Shown here: piece after piece, positions 45,161 through 53,006 of the stretch
Position numbering within the stretch: the stretch's first letter is position 1
How the letters are laid out: the number at the start of each line of letters is the position of its first letter
Made by a program: the position numbers and the translations under genes
The notes under the pieces: generated by a model
What the model was told of the DNA's origin: nothing
Seen by the model: only the letters and a program-made list of their open reading frames with translations
Databases searched by the model: none
Assembly: GCA_016722445.1 (NCBI GenBank)
Contig: JADKIZ010000024.1
Coordinates: 3,897 to 67,896, forward strand
Reading direction: 5' to 3'
DNA length: 64,000 nucleotides
From: Flavobacteriales bacterium
GTDB taxonomy: Bacteria; Bacteroidota; Bacteroidia; Flavobacteriales_D; Sanyastnellaceae

Positions 45161-45688
45161 TTAAGCGTTTCTTTCCTCGAGCGCTTTCACGAGGCCAGCA
45201 ACTTTGTTTCCAGCGCTTGATTGAAGTCCGGAAATAACGTTTTTGGCAGGTGATTGAAGAAGGCCAATGATGTCGCCCAACAATTCCTCTTTGCTCTTGA
45301 GAGCAACGAGTGTGTCGAGTTGATCTGCACCTACATAACAATCTTCCTGAATGAATGCTGCTTTAAAAGCAGGCTTTTCGTGTTTTTTTCTGAACTCTTT
45401 GATGAGCCTTGCAGGACCATTACCCACGGTTGCAAACATCACAGCTGTATTGCCATGAAGTGTTTCATAAAGCGGGCTATAGTCTTTGCCTTCAACGCGT
45501 TCCATGGCTTTTCTCAAAAGGGTGTTTTTTACAACACGCATTTTGATTCCTGCTTTGAAACATTCGCGACGAAGCTGGCTGGTAACCTCAGCGTTCAGAG
45601 TAGTAGTATCGCTCAGGTAGAAGATTTCGTTGCTTTTCAGCTCTTCAACCAAATCAGCGATCTCCTGGTTCTTTTGTTCTTTAGTCAT
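45161..45688 (-). CDS. rplJ: Ribosomal protein L10
   Basis: 175 residues. The N-terminal rRNA-binding globule (IADLVEELKSNEIFYLSDTT, RRECFKAGIKMRVVKNTLLRKA) and the long C-terminal helix that anchors L7/L12 dimers (VISGLQSSAGNKVAGLVKALEE) are present. It forms the stalk base and in other bacteria represses its own operon. It starts 16 bases after the rplA stop. Confidence 0.97.
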   Translation of the reverse strand: MTKEQKNQEIADLVEELKSNEIFYLSDTTTLNAEVTSQLRRECFKAGIKMRVVKNTLLRKAMERVEGKDYSPLYETLHGNTAVMFATVGNGPARLIKEFRKKHEKPAFKAAFIQEDCYVGADQLDTLVALKSKEELLGDIIGLLQSPAKNVISGLQSSAGNKVAGLVKALEERNA

Positions 45689-45704
45689 AAAGAATTCCTC
45701 CGAT

Positions 45705-46415
45705 TTAGATTTTACCAGCGATTAGCTCACTGTTCTTGGTTTCAACATTAACACCGGGACTCATGGTAGAGCTCATTGAGATGCTCTTGATATAAGTACC
45801 TTTTGCTGAAGAGGGCTTCAGTTTCACGATCGTGTGGATCAATTCCTGAGCATTTTCTGCAAGTTTGGTGGCATCGAATGATACACGTCCAACACTTGCA
45901 TGAATGATTCCGGTTTTGTCTACCTTAAAATCAATGTTACCTGCCTTCTTTTCTGTTACAGCTTTTCCAACATCCATAGTCACAGTACCCGTTTTCGGGT
46001 TTGGCATCAGTCCACGTGGTCCGAGAATTCGGCCCAGTGCACCTACTTGCCCCATAACGTTGGGTGTGGTGATGATGACATCCACATCGGTCCATCCGCC
46101 TTTGATTTTTTCGATGTATTCGTTCAGTCCTACGTGATCTGCACCAGCAGCTTTGGCTTCTGCTTCCTTGTCAGGAGTGCAGAGTACCAATACACGTACA
46201 GTTTTACCCGTACCATGGGGTAGTGACACTGTGCCACGTACCATCTGGTTGGACTTCTTCGGATCTACGCCGAGGCGAACAGCGATGTCCACAGAGGCGT
46301 CAAATTTCGTAGTCGTGATCTTTTTCACGATTGACGCAGCTTCAGAAAGATTATACGACTTTTCACCGTCATACTTGCTTACTGAAACTTTCCGATTTTT
46401 TGTTAGACTTCCCAT
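45705..46415 (-). CDS. rplA: Ribosomal protein L1
   Basis: 236 residues, normal length. Typical blocks: MGSLTKNRKVSVSKYD at the start, AVRLGVDPKKSNQMVRGTV, LPHGTGKTVRVLV, the conserved LGRILGPRGLMPNPKTGTV (about residues 127-145) and the C-terminal KGTYIKSISMSSTMSPGV. Part of the mobile L1 stalk near the ribosomal E site. It lies 22 bases after rplK. Confidence 0.97.
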   Translation of the reverse strand: MGSLTKNRKVSVSKYDGEKSYNLSEAASIVKKITTTKFDASVDIAVRLGVDPKKSNQMVRGTVSLPHGTGKTVRVLVLCTPDKEAEAKAAGADHVGLNEYIEKIKGGWTDVDVIITTPNVMGQVGALGRILGPRGLMPNPKTGTVTMDVGKAVTEKKAGNIDFKVDKTGIIHASVGRVSFDATKLAENAQELIHTIVKLKPSSAKGTYIKSISMSSTMSPGVNVETKNSELIAGKI

Positions 46416-46437
46416 TGCTGTTTTTCCTCCGAAAAAA

Positions 46438-46875
46438 TTAGAAAGGACGGTTACCGGTTACCTTAATTCCTAAGCTTCTTGCAGTTCCTGCTACCATTTT
46501 CATGGCAGATTCTACTGTGAAGCAATTGAGGTCAGGCATTTTGTCTTCTGCAATAGCTCGAACCTGATCCCAGGTTACTGAGCCAACCTTCTGGCGGTTT
46601 GATTCTGCTGCACCCTTCTTCGCTTTTGATGCGTCGAGGAGCTGAACAGCTGCCGGTGCCGTTTTGATGACAAAGTCAAATGACTTGTCACTATATACGG
46701 TGATCAATACCGGGCATACTTTTCCAGCCTTATCCTGTGTCCTTGCATTGAATTGCTTGCAAAATTCCATGATGTTAACACCCTTGGAACCTAGCGCAGG
46801 ACCGATCGGAGGAGCTGGATTAGCTGCACCACCTTTGATTTGCAGTTTGACGAATCCAGAAACTTCTTTCGCCAT
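46438..46875 (-). CDS. rplK: Ribosomal protein L11
   Basis: 145 residues with the family signature VKLQIKGGAANPAPPIGPAL at residues 8-27, LGSKGVNIMEFCKQFNART and the C-terminal rRNA-binding domain ending GTARSLGIKVTGNRPF. It forms the GTPase-associated centre. The 171-base gap to nusG upstream is unusually long for this operon and holds a heptamer repeat. Confidence 0.97.
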   Translation of the reverse strand: MAKEVSGFVKLQIKGGAANPAPPIGPALGSKGVNIMEFCKQFNARTQDKAGKVCPVLITVYSDKSFDFVIKTAPAAVQLLDASKAKKGAAESNRQKVGSVTWDQVRAIAEDKMPDLNCFTVESAMKMVAGTARSLGIKVTGNRPF

Positions 46876-46995
46876 TTTACTTTATTTATTTATTTGTATG
46901 TGCGTGGATTGCAAGGGGAAGCGAATCGTAACAAACTGTTTTATTCATTGCGCACCACACGCTCGTTTAATCTATTTTTTCAAACTCTCCGAACC

Positions 46996-47043
46996 ATGAA
47001 TCAATTCATAATTCATAACTCATAACTCATAATTCATAATTCA
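46996..47043. repeat. Heptamer tandem repeat between nusG and rplK
   Basis: TTCATAA and CTCATAA units in a row (about six) sit directly after the nusG stop. It is the third block of the same repeat in the window and interrupts a normally compact operon. Confidence 0.8.
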
Positions 47044-47046
47044 AAC

Positions 47047-47595
47047 TCACTCTTTTTCGACCTGCATATAACCCAATTCTACTGGGGTTTTTCTGCCGAA
47101 AATCTTCACCATCACTTTGAGTTTTTTCTTCTCTTCATTGATCTCTTCAATCACTCCTTCGAAATTGTTGAACGGTCCATCGATCACTTTCACATTTTGT
47201 CCAACTACATAAGGGATACTCAACTCTTCACCGCTTTCAGCGAGTTCGTCAACTTTACCCAAAATGCGGTTCACTTCGGCCAATCTCAATGGAATAGGCT
47301 CTCCCTTCTTTTCAGCACCAAGAAATCCGATAACATTTGTAATGTTACGGATAATGTGGGGTACTTCGCCTATAAGTGCAGCTTCAATTAACACATAACC
47401 TGGAAGGTAGCTGCGTTCTTTGCTTACTTTTTTGCCATTTCGTACCTGAAATACCTTCTCGGTAGGGATGAGTACCTGTGATACAAAGTCCTGCATTCCG
47501 CGGGCTTTGATTTCACTTTCGATGTACTCCTTCACCTTTTTCTCTTTACCGCTGATGGCACGTACTACGTACCATTTTTTTTCGAAGTCGCTCAT
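47047..47595 (-). CDS. nusG: NusG transcription elongation/antitermination factor
   Basis: 182 residues. The NGN domain begins KKWYVVRAISGKEKKVKEY and continues with VLIPTEKVFQVRNGKKVSKER and YLPGYVLIEA. The C-terminal KOW motif is VGQNVKVIDGPFNNFEGVIE followed by VMVKIFGRKTPVELGY. It binds the beta-prime clamp of RNA polymerase and couples it to Rho or the ribosome. It lies 25 bases after secE. Confidence 0.97.
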   Translation of the reverse strand: MSDFEKKWYVVRAISGKEKKVKEYIESEIKARGMQDFVSQVLIPTEKVFQVRNGKKVSKERSYLPGYVLIEAALIGEVPHIIRNITNVIGFLGAEKKGEPIPLRLAEVNRILGKVDELAESGEELSIPYVVGQNVKVIDGPFNNFEGVIEEINEEKKKLKVMVKIFGRKTPVELGYMQVEKE

Positions 47596-47620
47596 GTTTT
47601 TCCTGGATCTGGATGTTTAA

Positions 47621-47845
47621 TCAGGTTAGGAATGCATACAACATTCCAACTACGCCTTTCCACATTGAATCTGCACTTCCGCTCACGCCGAAGATGAAGT
47701 CCATGAGGAAAATAAGCACGGTCAGGATAAACGTTGTCACGAATACCAATACGGTGCTTTCCTGTAGCTCAGACCATGTCGGCCAGGTTACTTTTTGTAC
47801 CAGCTCGTGGTATGATTCCTCCAAATAGGTTTTAATTCCAGCCAT
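47621..47845 (-). CDS. secE: SecE, preprotein translocase subunit
   Basis: 74 residues from ATG 47845 (MAGIKTYLEESYHELVQKVT). The upstream extension of the frame overlaps tRNA-proximal sequence and looks non-coding, so I reject it. The amphipathic helix with VQKVTWPTWSELQEST is the SecE signature, followed by a single membrane span VLVFVTTFILTVLIFLMDFI. Short form of SecE, as is usual outside the enterobacteria. Confidence 0.95.
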   Translation of the reverse strand: MAGIKTYLEESYHELVQKVTWPTWSELQESTVLVFVTTFILTVLIFLMDFIFGVSGSADSMWKGVVGMLYAFLT

Positions 47846-47896
47846 AACTTTTCTTTTTACCTCCCCACGACAGGGAGGGGTGAATTCTAAACTTTG

Positions 47897-47967
47897 CACG
47901 GGCACCAGGATTCGAACCTAGATCAACGGTTTTGGAGACCGCTATTCTGCCGTTGAACTATGCCCGT
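47897..47967 (-). tRNA. tRNA-Trp (CCA)
   Basis: Minus-strand cloverleaf: acceptor ACGGGCA / TGCCCGT, D-arm AGTTCAACGGCAGA, anticodon loop CTCCAAA giving CCA, T-arm GGTTCGAATCC. No encoded CCA end. It lies between tuf and secE, its usual place in many bacteria. Confidence 0.95.
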
Positions 47968-48027
47968 AAATTAGGTATGTCGCGGTTTTGTTCTTGGGAA
48001 GCATTCTGTTTTCGATCTGAAGATCGG

Positions 48028-48062
48028 CAATGAAATCCCGCCTTTGAACCATGTCCGTGGCA
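48028..48062 (-). other. Possible remnant of a second tRNA-Trp 5' half
   Basis: On the minus strand CCACGGACATGGTTCAAAGG resembles the 5' part of the adjacent tRNA-Trp (ACGGGCATAGTTCAACGGC) at about three-quarters of positions, with no matching anticodon or 3' half. It could be a decayed partial duplication. Confidence 0.3.
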
Positions 48063-48127
48063 TATCTAAAACACTTTTTTTTCAATTCAGAATCCTGACT
48101 TTCAAGTTTCAGGATTCATCTTCAAAT

Positions 48128-48186
48128 CACGTTTACTCTTTAAACGTGAAAGTGAAGGTGAAATCTTTTGGAGATTTCACCTTCAC
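48128..48186 (-). terminator. Two adjacent hairpins downstream of tuf
   Basis: GTGAAGGTGAAATCT (48152-48166) pairs perfectly with AGATTTCACCTTCAC (48172-48186), 22 bases past the tuf stop, and CACGTTTA/TAAACGTG (48128-48135, 48141-48148) follows. There is no T-run, so they may be processing or pausing structures between tuf and tRNA-Trp. Confidence 0.6.
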
Positions 48187-48207
48187 CAGTATCAGTCATG
48201 CGTATGA

Positions 48208-49395
48208 TTACGCGATGATTTCAGTCACCTGACCTGCACCAACTGTGCGGCCACCTTCACGGATTGCAAAACGAAGACCTTTGTCCATTGCGATTGGGGC
48301 AATGAGGTTAACTTCGATTGACACGTTGTCACCAGGAAGTACCATTTCACGACCAGCTTCAAGGTTGATCTCTCCGGTTACGTCAGTTGTACGGAAGTAG
48401 AACTGCGGACGGTATTTGTTGTGGAAAGGAGTGTGACGACCACCTTCTTCTTTCTTCAACACATAGATCTCAGCTTTGAATTTAGTGTGAGGAAGGATAG
48501 AACCTGGTTTGCAGATTACCATTCCACGACGGATATCAGATTTTTCAATACCACGGAGGAGGAGACCTACGTTGTCACCAGCTTCACCACGGTCAAGAAT
48601 CTTACGGAACATCTCTACACCGGTAACTACTGATTTCAATTTGGCTTCGTTGAAACCAATGATATCTACCTCTTCACCTGAGTTGATTACACCACGCTCG
48701 ATACGGCCAGTAGCTACAGTACCACGACCAGTGATGGTGAACACGTCTTCCACTGACATCAGGAAAGGCTTGTCAACTTCACGTGGAGGAATTGGAATCC
48801 AGGTATCAACTGCTTCCATCAATTCCATGATTTTTTCTACCCATTTTGGGTCACCATTCAAACCTCCGAGGGCAGAGCCACGGATGATTGGTGTGTTATC
48901 TCCATCGTATTCGTAGAAGCTAAGAAGCTCACGAATTTCCATTTCAACGAGGTCGAGAAGCTCGGCATCGTCTACCATGTCTACTTTGTTCATGAAAACA
49001 ACGATACGTGGAACACCTACCTGACGACCCAGGAGGATGTGCTCACGAGTCTGTGGCATCGGACCATCTGTTGCAGCAACCACGAGGATCGCTCCGTCCA
49101 TTTGGGCAGCACCTGTTACCATGTTCTTTACGTAGTCGGCGTGACCTGGACAGTCAACGTGAGCATAGTGACGATTTTTTGTCTGATACTCTACGTGTGC
49201 AGTGTTAATAGTGATACCACGCTCTTTTTCTTCAGGAGCGTTGTCGATAGACGCGAAGTCTCTTTTTTCAGAAAGACCAGCCGCAGCCAATACAGTTGTG
49301 ATGGCAGCAGTCAGAGTGGTCTTTCCGTGGTCAACGTGACCAATAGTTCCAATGTTCACGTGGGGTTTGGAACGATCAAAATTCTCTTTAGCCAT
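48208..49395 (-). CDS. tuf: Elongation factor Tu
   Basis: 395 residues, intact. The GTPase motifs are G1 GHVDHGKTT (residues 19-27), G2 RGITI, G3 DCPGHADY, G4 NKVD and G5 GSAL. Domains II and III follow, with the kirromycin/tRNA-facing C-terminal end FAIREGGRTVGAGQVTEI. Delivers aminoacyl-tRNA to the ribosome. It sits in a tRNA(4)-tuf-tRNA-secE cluster. Confidence 0.98.
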   Translation of the reverse strand: MAKENFDRSKPHVNIGTIGHVDHGKTTLTAAITTVLAAAGLSEKRDFASIDNAPEEKERGITINTAHVEYQTKNRHYAHVDCPGHADYVKNMVTGAAQMDGAILVVAATDGPMPQTREHILLGRQVGVPRIVVFMNKVDMVDDAELLDLVEMEIRELLSFYEYDGDNTPIIRGSALGGLNGDPKWVEKIMELMEAVDTWIPIPPREVDKPFLMSVEDVFTITGRGTVATGRIERGVINSGEEVDIIGFNEAKLKSVVTGVEMFRKILDRGEAGDNVGLLLRGIEKSDIRRGMVICKPGSILPHTKFKAEIYVLKKEEGGRHTPFHNKYRPQFYFRTTDVTGEINLEAGREMVLPGDNVSIEVNLIAPIAMDKGLRFAIREGGRTVGAGQVTEIIA

Positions 49396-49517
49396 TGGCG
49401 TTTGTTTTTGTTTTTGTTATCTAGATAATTAAAAAGTGCACTTCTGTTTTGAAATCCTGATTTTACCTCTTAAAAAATGGTCTGGAGTATGCCAAACCTC
49501 ATGTTCAATTCATTCAG

Positions 49518-49589
<72 letters not shown>

Positions 49590-49656
49590 AGTTCAGTGTG
49601 AGTGTGAGCTTGAGTGTGGAGTGTTCCACACTCATAATCACACTCGCACTGTGTTG

Positions 49657-49729
49657 AGCGGGAGACGAGGCTCGAACTCGCGACATTTAGCTTGGAAGGC
49701 TAATGCTCTACCAACTGAGCTACTCCCGC
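49657..49729 (-). tRNA. tRNA-Gly (TCC)
   Basis: Acceptor GCGGGAG / CTCCCGC, anticodon stem TTAGC/GCTAA with loop CTTCCAA giving TCC, T-arm GCGAGTTCGAGCCTCGT. The intervening region to tRNA-Thr contains a GTGTGAGTGTGAG-type simple repeat. Confidence 0.95.
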
Positions 49730-49803
49730 AATTGTTATGTGTGTTTTCTTATTCAAAAACACACCTAATAATTGCTTCACTAACTTCCTATGGGTTAGTT
49801 GTT

Positions 49804-49886
49804 GTGGGGAGTGGTGGATTCGAACCACCGAAGTCGTAAGACAACAGATTTACAGTCTGTCCCATTTGGCCACTCTGGTAACTCCC
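49804..49886 (-). tRNA. tRNA-Tyr (GTA)
   Basis: Acceptor GGGGAGT / ACTCCCC, anticodon stem CAGAC/TCTG with loop containing GTA, a long variable arm (TTGTCTTACGACTTCG) as expected for bacterial tRNA-Tyr, T-arm GGTGGTTCGAATCCACC. Confidence 0.95.
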
Positions 49887-49925
49887 CTGATCGTTTTTCT
49901 TTAGGCTGAAAAACTGAAAAAAAAG

Positions 49926-49999
49926 AGCCGGTGGAGGGATTCGAACCCCCGACCAGCTGATTACAAATCAACTGCTCTGGCCAGCTGAGCTACACCGGC
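49926..49999 (-). tRNA. tRNA-Thr (TGT)
   Basis: Acceptor GCCGGTG / CACCGGC, D-arm GCTCAGCTGGCCAGAGC, anticodon loop TTTGTAA giving TGT, T-arm GGGGGTTCGAATCCCTC. First RNA of the cluster after the promoter at 50067-50096. Confidence 0.95.
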
Positions 50000-50066
50000 A
50001 GTAAAATCAGGTATTTCAAAGAACTTTAAGCGGCTTTATCGCCTCCTGTCTTTTTAAACAGGGGCG

Positions 50067-50096
50067 CAAATGTAGTTCTTTTTTCCAATGCAACAA
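50067..50096 (-). promoter_or_regulatory. Promoter of the tRNA-tuf-rpl-rpo cluster
   Basis: On the minus strand TTG (50096-50094), exactly 19 bases, then TACATTTG (50074-50067): a full match to the Bacteroidota TTG-N19-TAnnTTTG pattern. A GC-rich CCTGT/ACAGG hairpin lies in the 5' leader before tRNA-Thr. Confidence 0.7.
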
Positions 50097-50203
50097 GTCT
50101 GAATGAAAAAAAAATCGGGATATTTCAACAATCAGGTTGTTAATCCAGATAGGGTTTTTTACAACGGACTGAGACTTAATGGAAAAAAGTTCGACTGCCG
50201 GAA

Positions 50204-50683
50204 TTAATGATGATGCCCGCCTGGTCCATGTACATGGCCATGCATGATTTCTTCCTGGGTGGCTTCACGCACTTCCATGACTTCTACATCGAAATGCAAT
50301 TCTACTCCTGCAAGGGCATGGTTGGCATCGACCGTTACGGTGTTTTCTCCCACAGCTTTAATAGTTACGATATAACGTTGCTCATCATTGCCAGCTTGAA
50401 ATTGCTGACCAACTTGTGGTTTATTGCCTCCAAACGCTTCAAGTGGGACTTCCTGGATCAACGACTCATCAAGTTCGCCGTAACCTTTGTCTGGACTAAC
50501 CTTGATCTGAAGTTTTTCTCCGGCAGTTTTGCCCTCCAAACCTTCTTCCATTCCCGGAATCAGATTGCCAAAGCCATGCAGGTAATAAAGTGGATCTCTG
50601 CCGTCGCTCGAATCGAGTACCTGGCCTTCCGGATTTTTTAAAGTGTAGTGAATGGCTACAACTTTTTCGCGGGTAATTTTCAT
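50204..50683 (-). CDS. slyD: SlyD-type FKBP peptidyl-prolyl isomerase
   Basis: 159 residues. The FKBP domain starts KITREKVVAIHYTLKNPEGQ with DSSDGRDPLYYLHGFGNLIPGMEEGL, the IF (insert-in-flap) domain follows (KVSPDKGYGELDESLIQEV), then NHALAGVELHFDVEVMEVR, and the tail is His-rich (HGHVHGPGGHHH), as in metal-binding SlyD. It folds proline-limited proteins and can carry nickel in the cytoplasm. Length is normal for the family. A ZIP metal transporter is its downstream neighbour on the same strand, which fits a shared metal theme, though 300 bases separate them. Confidence 0.93.
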   Translation of the reverse strand: MKITREKVVAIHYTLKNPEGQVLDSSDGRDPLYYLHGFGNLIPGMEEGLEGKTAGEKLQIKVSPDKGYGELDESLIQEVPLEAFGGNKPQVGQQFQAGNDEQRYIVTIKAVGENTVTVDANHALAGVELHFDVEVMEVREATQEEIMHGHVHGPGGHHH

Positions 50684-50986
50684 GAATGGTGTGTTTTTTT
50701 AATGCAGTCTGCCATTCCAGTGAACTGCATGGTCCGGCCGGAGGTAACAATGACCGGTATGACCGGAACTGCGGAATTTATGCGGCAAAAATAATCAGGT
50801 TTTCACAGTTTAATTGACGACCGCCATTTCCGCATATAAAATGTGATTATGCTTGCCTGTTATTGTCCATCGCACTTCATAATGCTCATTTGAAATTCAA
50901 GATATACTTTTCAGACAACCTATATTTTCTTCAGGTGAAAATTAGTGGCGGACAGTTACTCCTCAGCTTAGTCCAGCTTCTGCGAC
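50684..50986. other. Intergenic gap between ZIP transporter and slyD
   Basis: No gene is seen in this region. A TATTTTTG -7 box on the minus strand at 50786-50793 could serve slyD, though it would lie about 100 bases from the start and I find no TTG at the right distance. Confidence 0.35.
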
Positions 50987-51766
50987 CTACAATGAAACCA
51001 GCGCTGCTCCTGCAATACCTAGTAGGATGGCCAAAAATTTGATCCAGTTGAATTTGTGCCCTTCTTCACTTTCAAATAATATAATCGTGGAAACGTGAAG
51101 GATGATTCCAATAAGTACTCCCGTCACTTTGGGAGTTAATGTGGCCAGATTCGCCAAGCCATTTTCTCCGATAAAGTAATGGGCGAATGCTCCCGCTGGA
51201 GCAACCAATGCAAACATCACGACCCAAAAAAGAATTTTGATTCTGGAGATGCCTGCGCTGAAAAGCAACGCTGTAAATACGAGTGTTTCTGTGACTTTAT
51301 GCAATGAAATACCGATGAGCAAAGAATCACGGTGATCATGTGAATGCACATGTCCGGCATGGGCGTGATCGTGGATATGGGTTGGCATTGCGCCACCAAA
51401 GGGCATGCCTTCTATAAATGCGTGAATCCACAATGAAACCATGACCATGAATAAAAATCGTGTACCGTGATGGTGGTGATGTTCATGGATGTGGGCATGT
51501 CCGTGTTCGATTCCATGCGAAAAAAAATCGAGAATGACCTGCAGCATAAATCCTGCAAGCACATACCAACCGGCATGAGCAATGCCTGATTCAAACAACT
51601 CAGGAAAAAGATGGAGTAGGGTTAGACCAAGCAGATATGCCGCACTGAATGCCAGGAGCAATTTCAATCCTTTGCTGCTCTGTTTATGGGTGAGCAGAAA
51701 AATGCCACCTCCGGCTAAAGCGGAAATGAACAAGATCGTGGCATAAAATACTGGCGGGTGATTCAT
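50987..51766 (-). CDS. ZIP-family metal transporter
   Basis: 259 residues with eight hydrophobic segments. The family fingerprints are in TM4 (MVSLWIHAFIEGMPFGG, metal-site His and Glu) and TM5 (LIGISLHKVTETLVFTALLF, His-Lys in the second half of the binuclear site). Two His-rich loops, HGHAHIHEHHHHHG (about residues 88-101) and HIHDHAHAGHVHSHDH (about 130-145), are likely metal-collecting. It imports zinc or a related divalent cation into the cytoplasm. It overlaps the upstream methyltransferase by 4 bases. Confidence 0.92.
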   Translation of the reverse strand: MNHPPVFYATILFISALAGGGIFLLTHKQSSKGLKLLLAFSAAYLLGLTLLHLFPELFESGIAHAGWYVLAGFMLQVILDFFSHGIEHGHAHIHEHHHHHGTRFLFMVMVSLWIHAFIEGMPFGGAMPTHIHDHAHAGHVHSHDHRDSLLIGISLHKVTETLVFTALLFSAGISRIKILFWVVMFALVAPAGAFAHYFIGENGLANLATLTPKVTGVLIGIILHVSTIILFESEEGHKFNWIKFLAILLGIAGAALVSL

Positions 51767-52503
51767 GATTTCTGTGCAATAATAATCATGCGTTCCGACG
51801 AATTCTCATGGAAGTCGTCCATGGCATAGTTACCCTTGGCGGTCAGAAAACGAAATCCACTGGATTCAAGCATGTTCAGAATTTCCGGTAAAGTGAACAA
51901 TTGCACTTTTTCAATAAATTTTTCACGGAAACCTTGATCCAACACTTCTATCTCCTTGATGACATGCTCACCATCCAGTTTTTTGGTGATGTTGAATTGA
52001 ATGCCATCAATTTGAAGGTCTCCACTGTGTTTTTTACAGCAAATGGTGGATGGATTGAAATAGTCCATCACAAACAATCCGTCTTCATCGAGATGTTGAT
52101 GTATACACTGAATGACTTTCAGATTATCTGATTTTTCTTCAAAGTATCCGAAACTGGTAAAGAGATTCAGAATAGCGGAATACTTTTTCTCCAATTGAAA
52201 TGAACGCATATCCCCAGTGAAAAACTCAAGTCCATTTGTGGCATATTCATTCGCAAGTTTGATGCTTTCTTCTGAAAGATCGAGTCCGGTAACCTGATAT
52301 CCTTTTTGGTGGAGATAAATCGAATGCCGTCCTTTACCACAAGCGAGATCCAAGATGTCTGACCCGGACTGTAAATCGAGCTCAGTCATCAAAGCATCCA
52401 GAAAATTCGCAGCCTCCGCATCGTCGCGGTGCTTGTACAGAATATGATAATAAGGCGAGTTAAACCACCCACGAAACCATTCATTATCTCTTGCTGCACA
52501 CAT
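51763..52503 (-). CDS. Class I SAM-dependent methyltransferase
   Basis: I choose ATG 52503 (MCAARDNEWFRGWFNSPYYH), giving 246 residues; the frame is open upstream without a leader. The SAM-binding motif I is SDILDLACGKGRHSIYLHQKGYQVTGLDLSEES (split: DLACGKGRHS at about residues 52-61, then the acidic end GLDLS), motif II is LNLFTSFGYF. The N-terminal WFNSPYYHILYKHRDDAEA is typical of a Bacteroidota methyltransferase subgroup. The substrate is unknown. The 4-base overlap with the ZIP gene indicates a shared transcript. Confidence 0.88.
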   Translation of the reverse strand: MCAARDNEWFRGWFNSPYYHILYKHRDDAEAANFLDALMTELDLQSGSDILDLACGKGRHSIYLHQKGYQVTGLDLSEESIKLANEYATNGLEFFTGDMRSFQLEKKYSAILNLFTSFGYFEEKSDNLKVIQCIHQHLDEDGLFVMDYFNPSTICCKKHSGDLQIDGIQFNITKKLDGEHVIKEIEVLDQGFREKFIEKVQLFTLPEILNMLESSGFRFLTAKGNYAMDDFHENSSERMIIIAQKS

Positions 52504-52631
52504 GACCAGATTTGAATTTGCGAAGATATAAACGCTTGTGTTGTTAAAACTTGAACACAGATCAATAGAAAAACAGGTCAATTATGACTGAATTTGCGGA
52601 AGATTTTGCCACGCGCTGATCAACTCTTAAA

Positions 52632-53006
52632 ATGGAAGACATTAAACTTACTCCTACACCGAAGACTCCATCTGTTAGTTTTACTCAGAATGGTCATCTT
52701 GAATTAAAGGGCAGATCAATTCCCGAAAACTCTATTGAATTTTATAAGCCATTGATCGATTGGTTGGATGAATATGCTAAAACAGCAGCATCGGATACCA
52801 ACGTGCATGTGCAGTTGGAATACTTCAATACCAGCAGCAGTAAATGTTTACTCGATTTTTTCAAACGACTGGAAGGTTTGGGCAACAGAGTGACCATTCA
52901 CTGGTATTACGAGCAAGACGATGAGGATATGCTTGAAGCTGGTGAGGACTATGAATCCATCATCAATGTGCCTTTTAAAATGATTGAAGTCGAAGAATTG
53001 AAGTAA
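52632..53006 (+). CDS. SiaC/DUF1987 family regulatory protein
   Basis: 124 residues, intact. The DUF1987 layout is clear: KTPSVSFTQNGHLELKGRSI, PENSIEFYKPLIDWLDEYAK, VHVQLEYFNTSSSKCLLDFF and VTIHWYYEQDDEDMLEAGED. In Pseudomonas SiaC is an anti-sigma-antagonist-like partner of a diguanylate cyclase, switched by phosphorylation of a Thr/Ser near NTSSSK. The conserved serines are present here. It converges with the ABC transporter gene, ending one base before it. Confidence 0.88.
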   Translation: MEDIKLTPTPKTPSVSFTQNGHLELKGRSIPENSIEFYKPLIDWLDEYAKTAASDTNVHVQLEYFNTSSSKCLLDFFKRLEGLGNRVTIHWYYEQDDEDMLEAGEDYESIINVPFKMIEVEELK

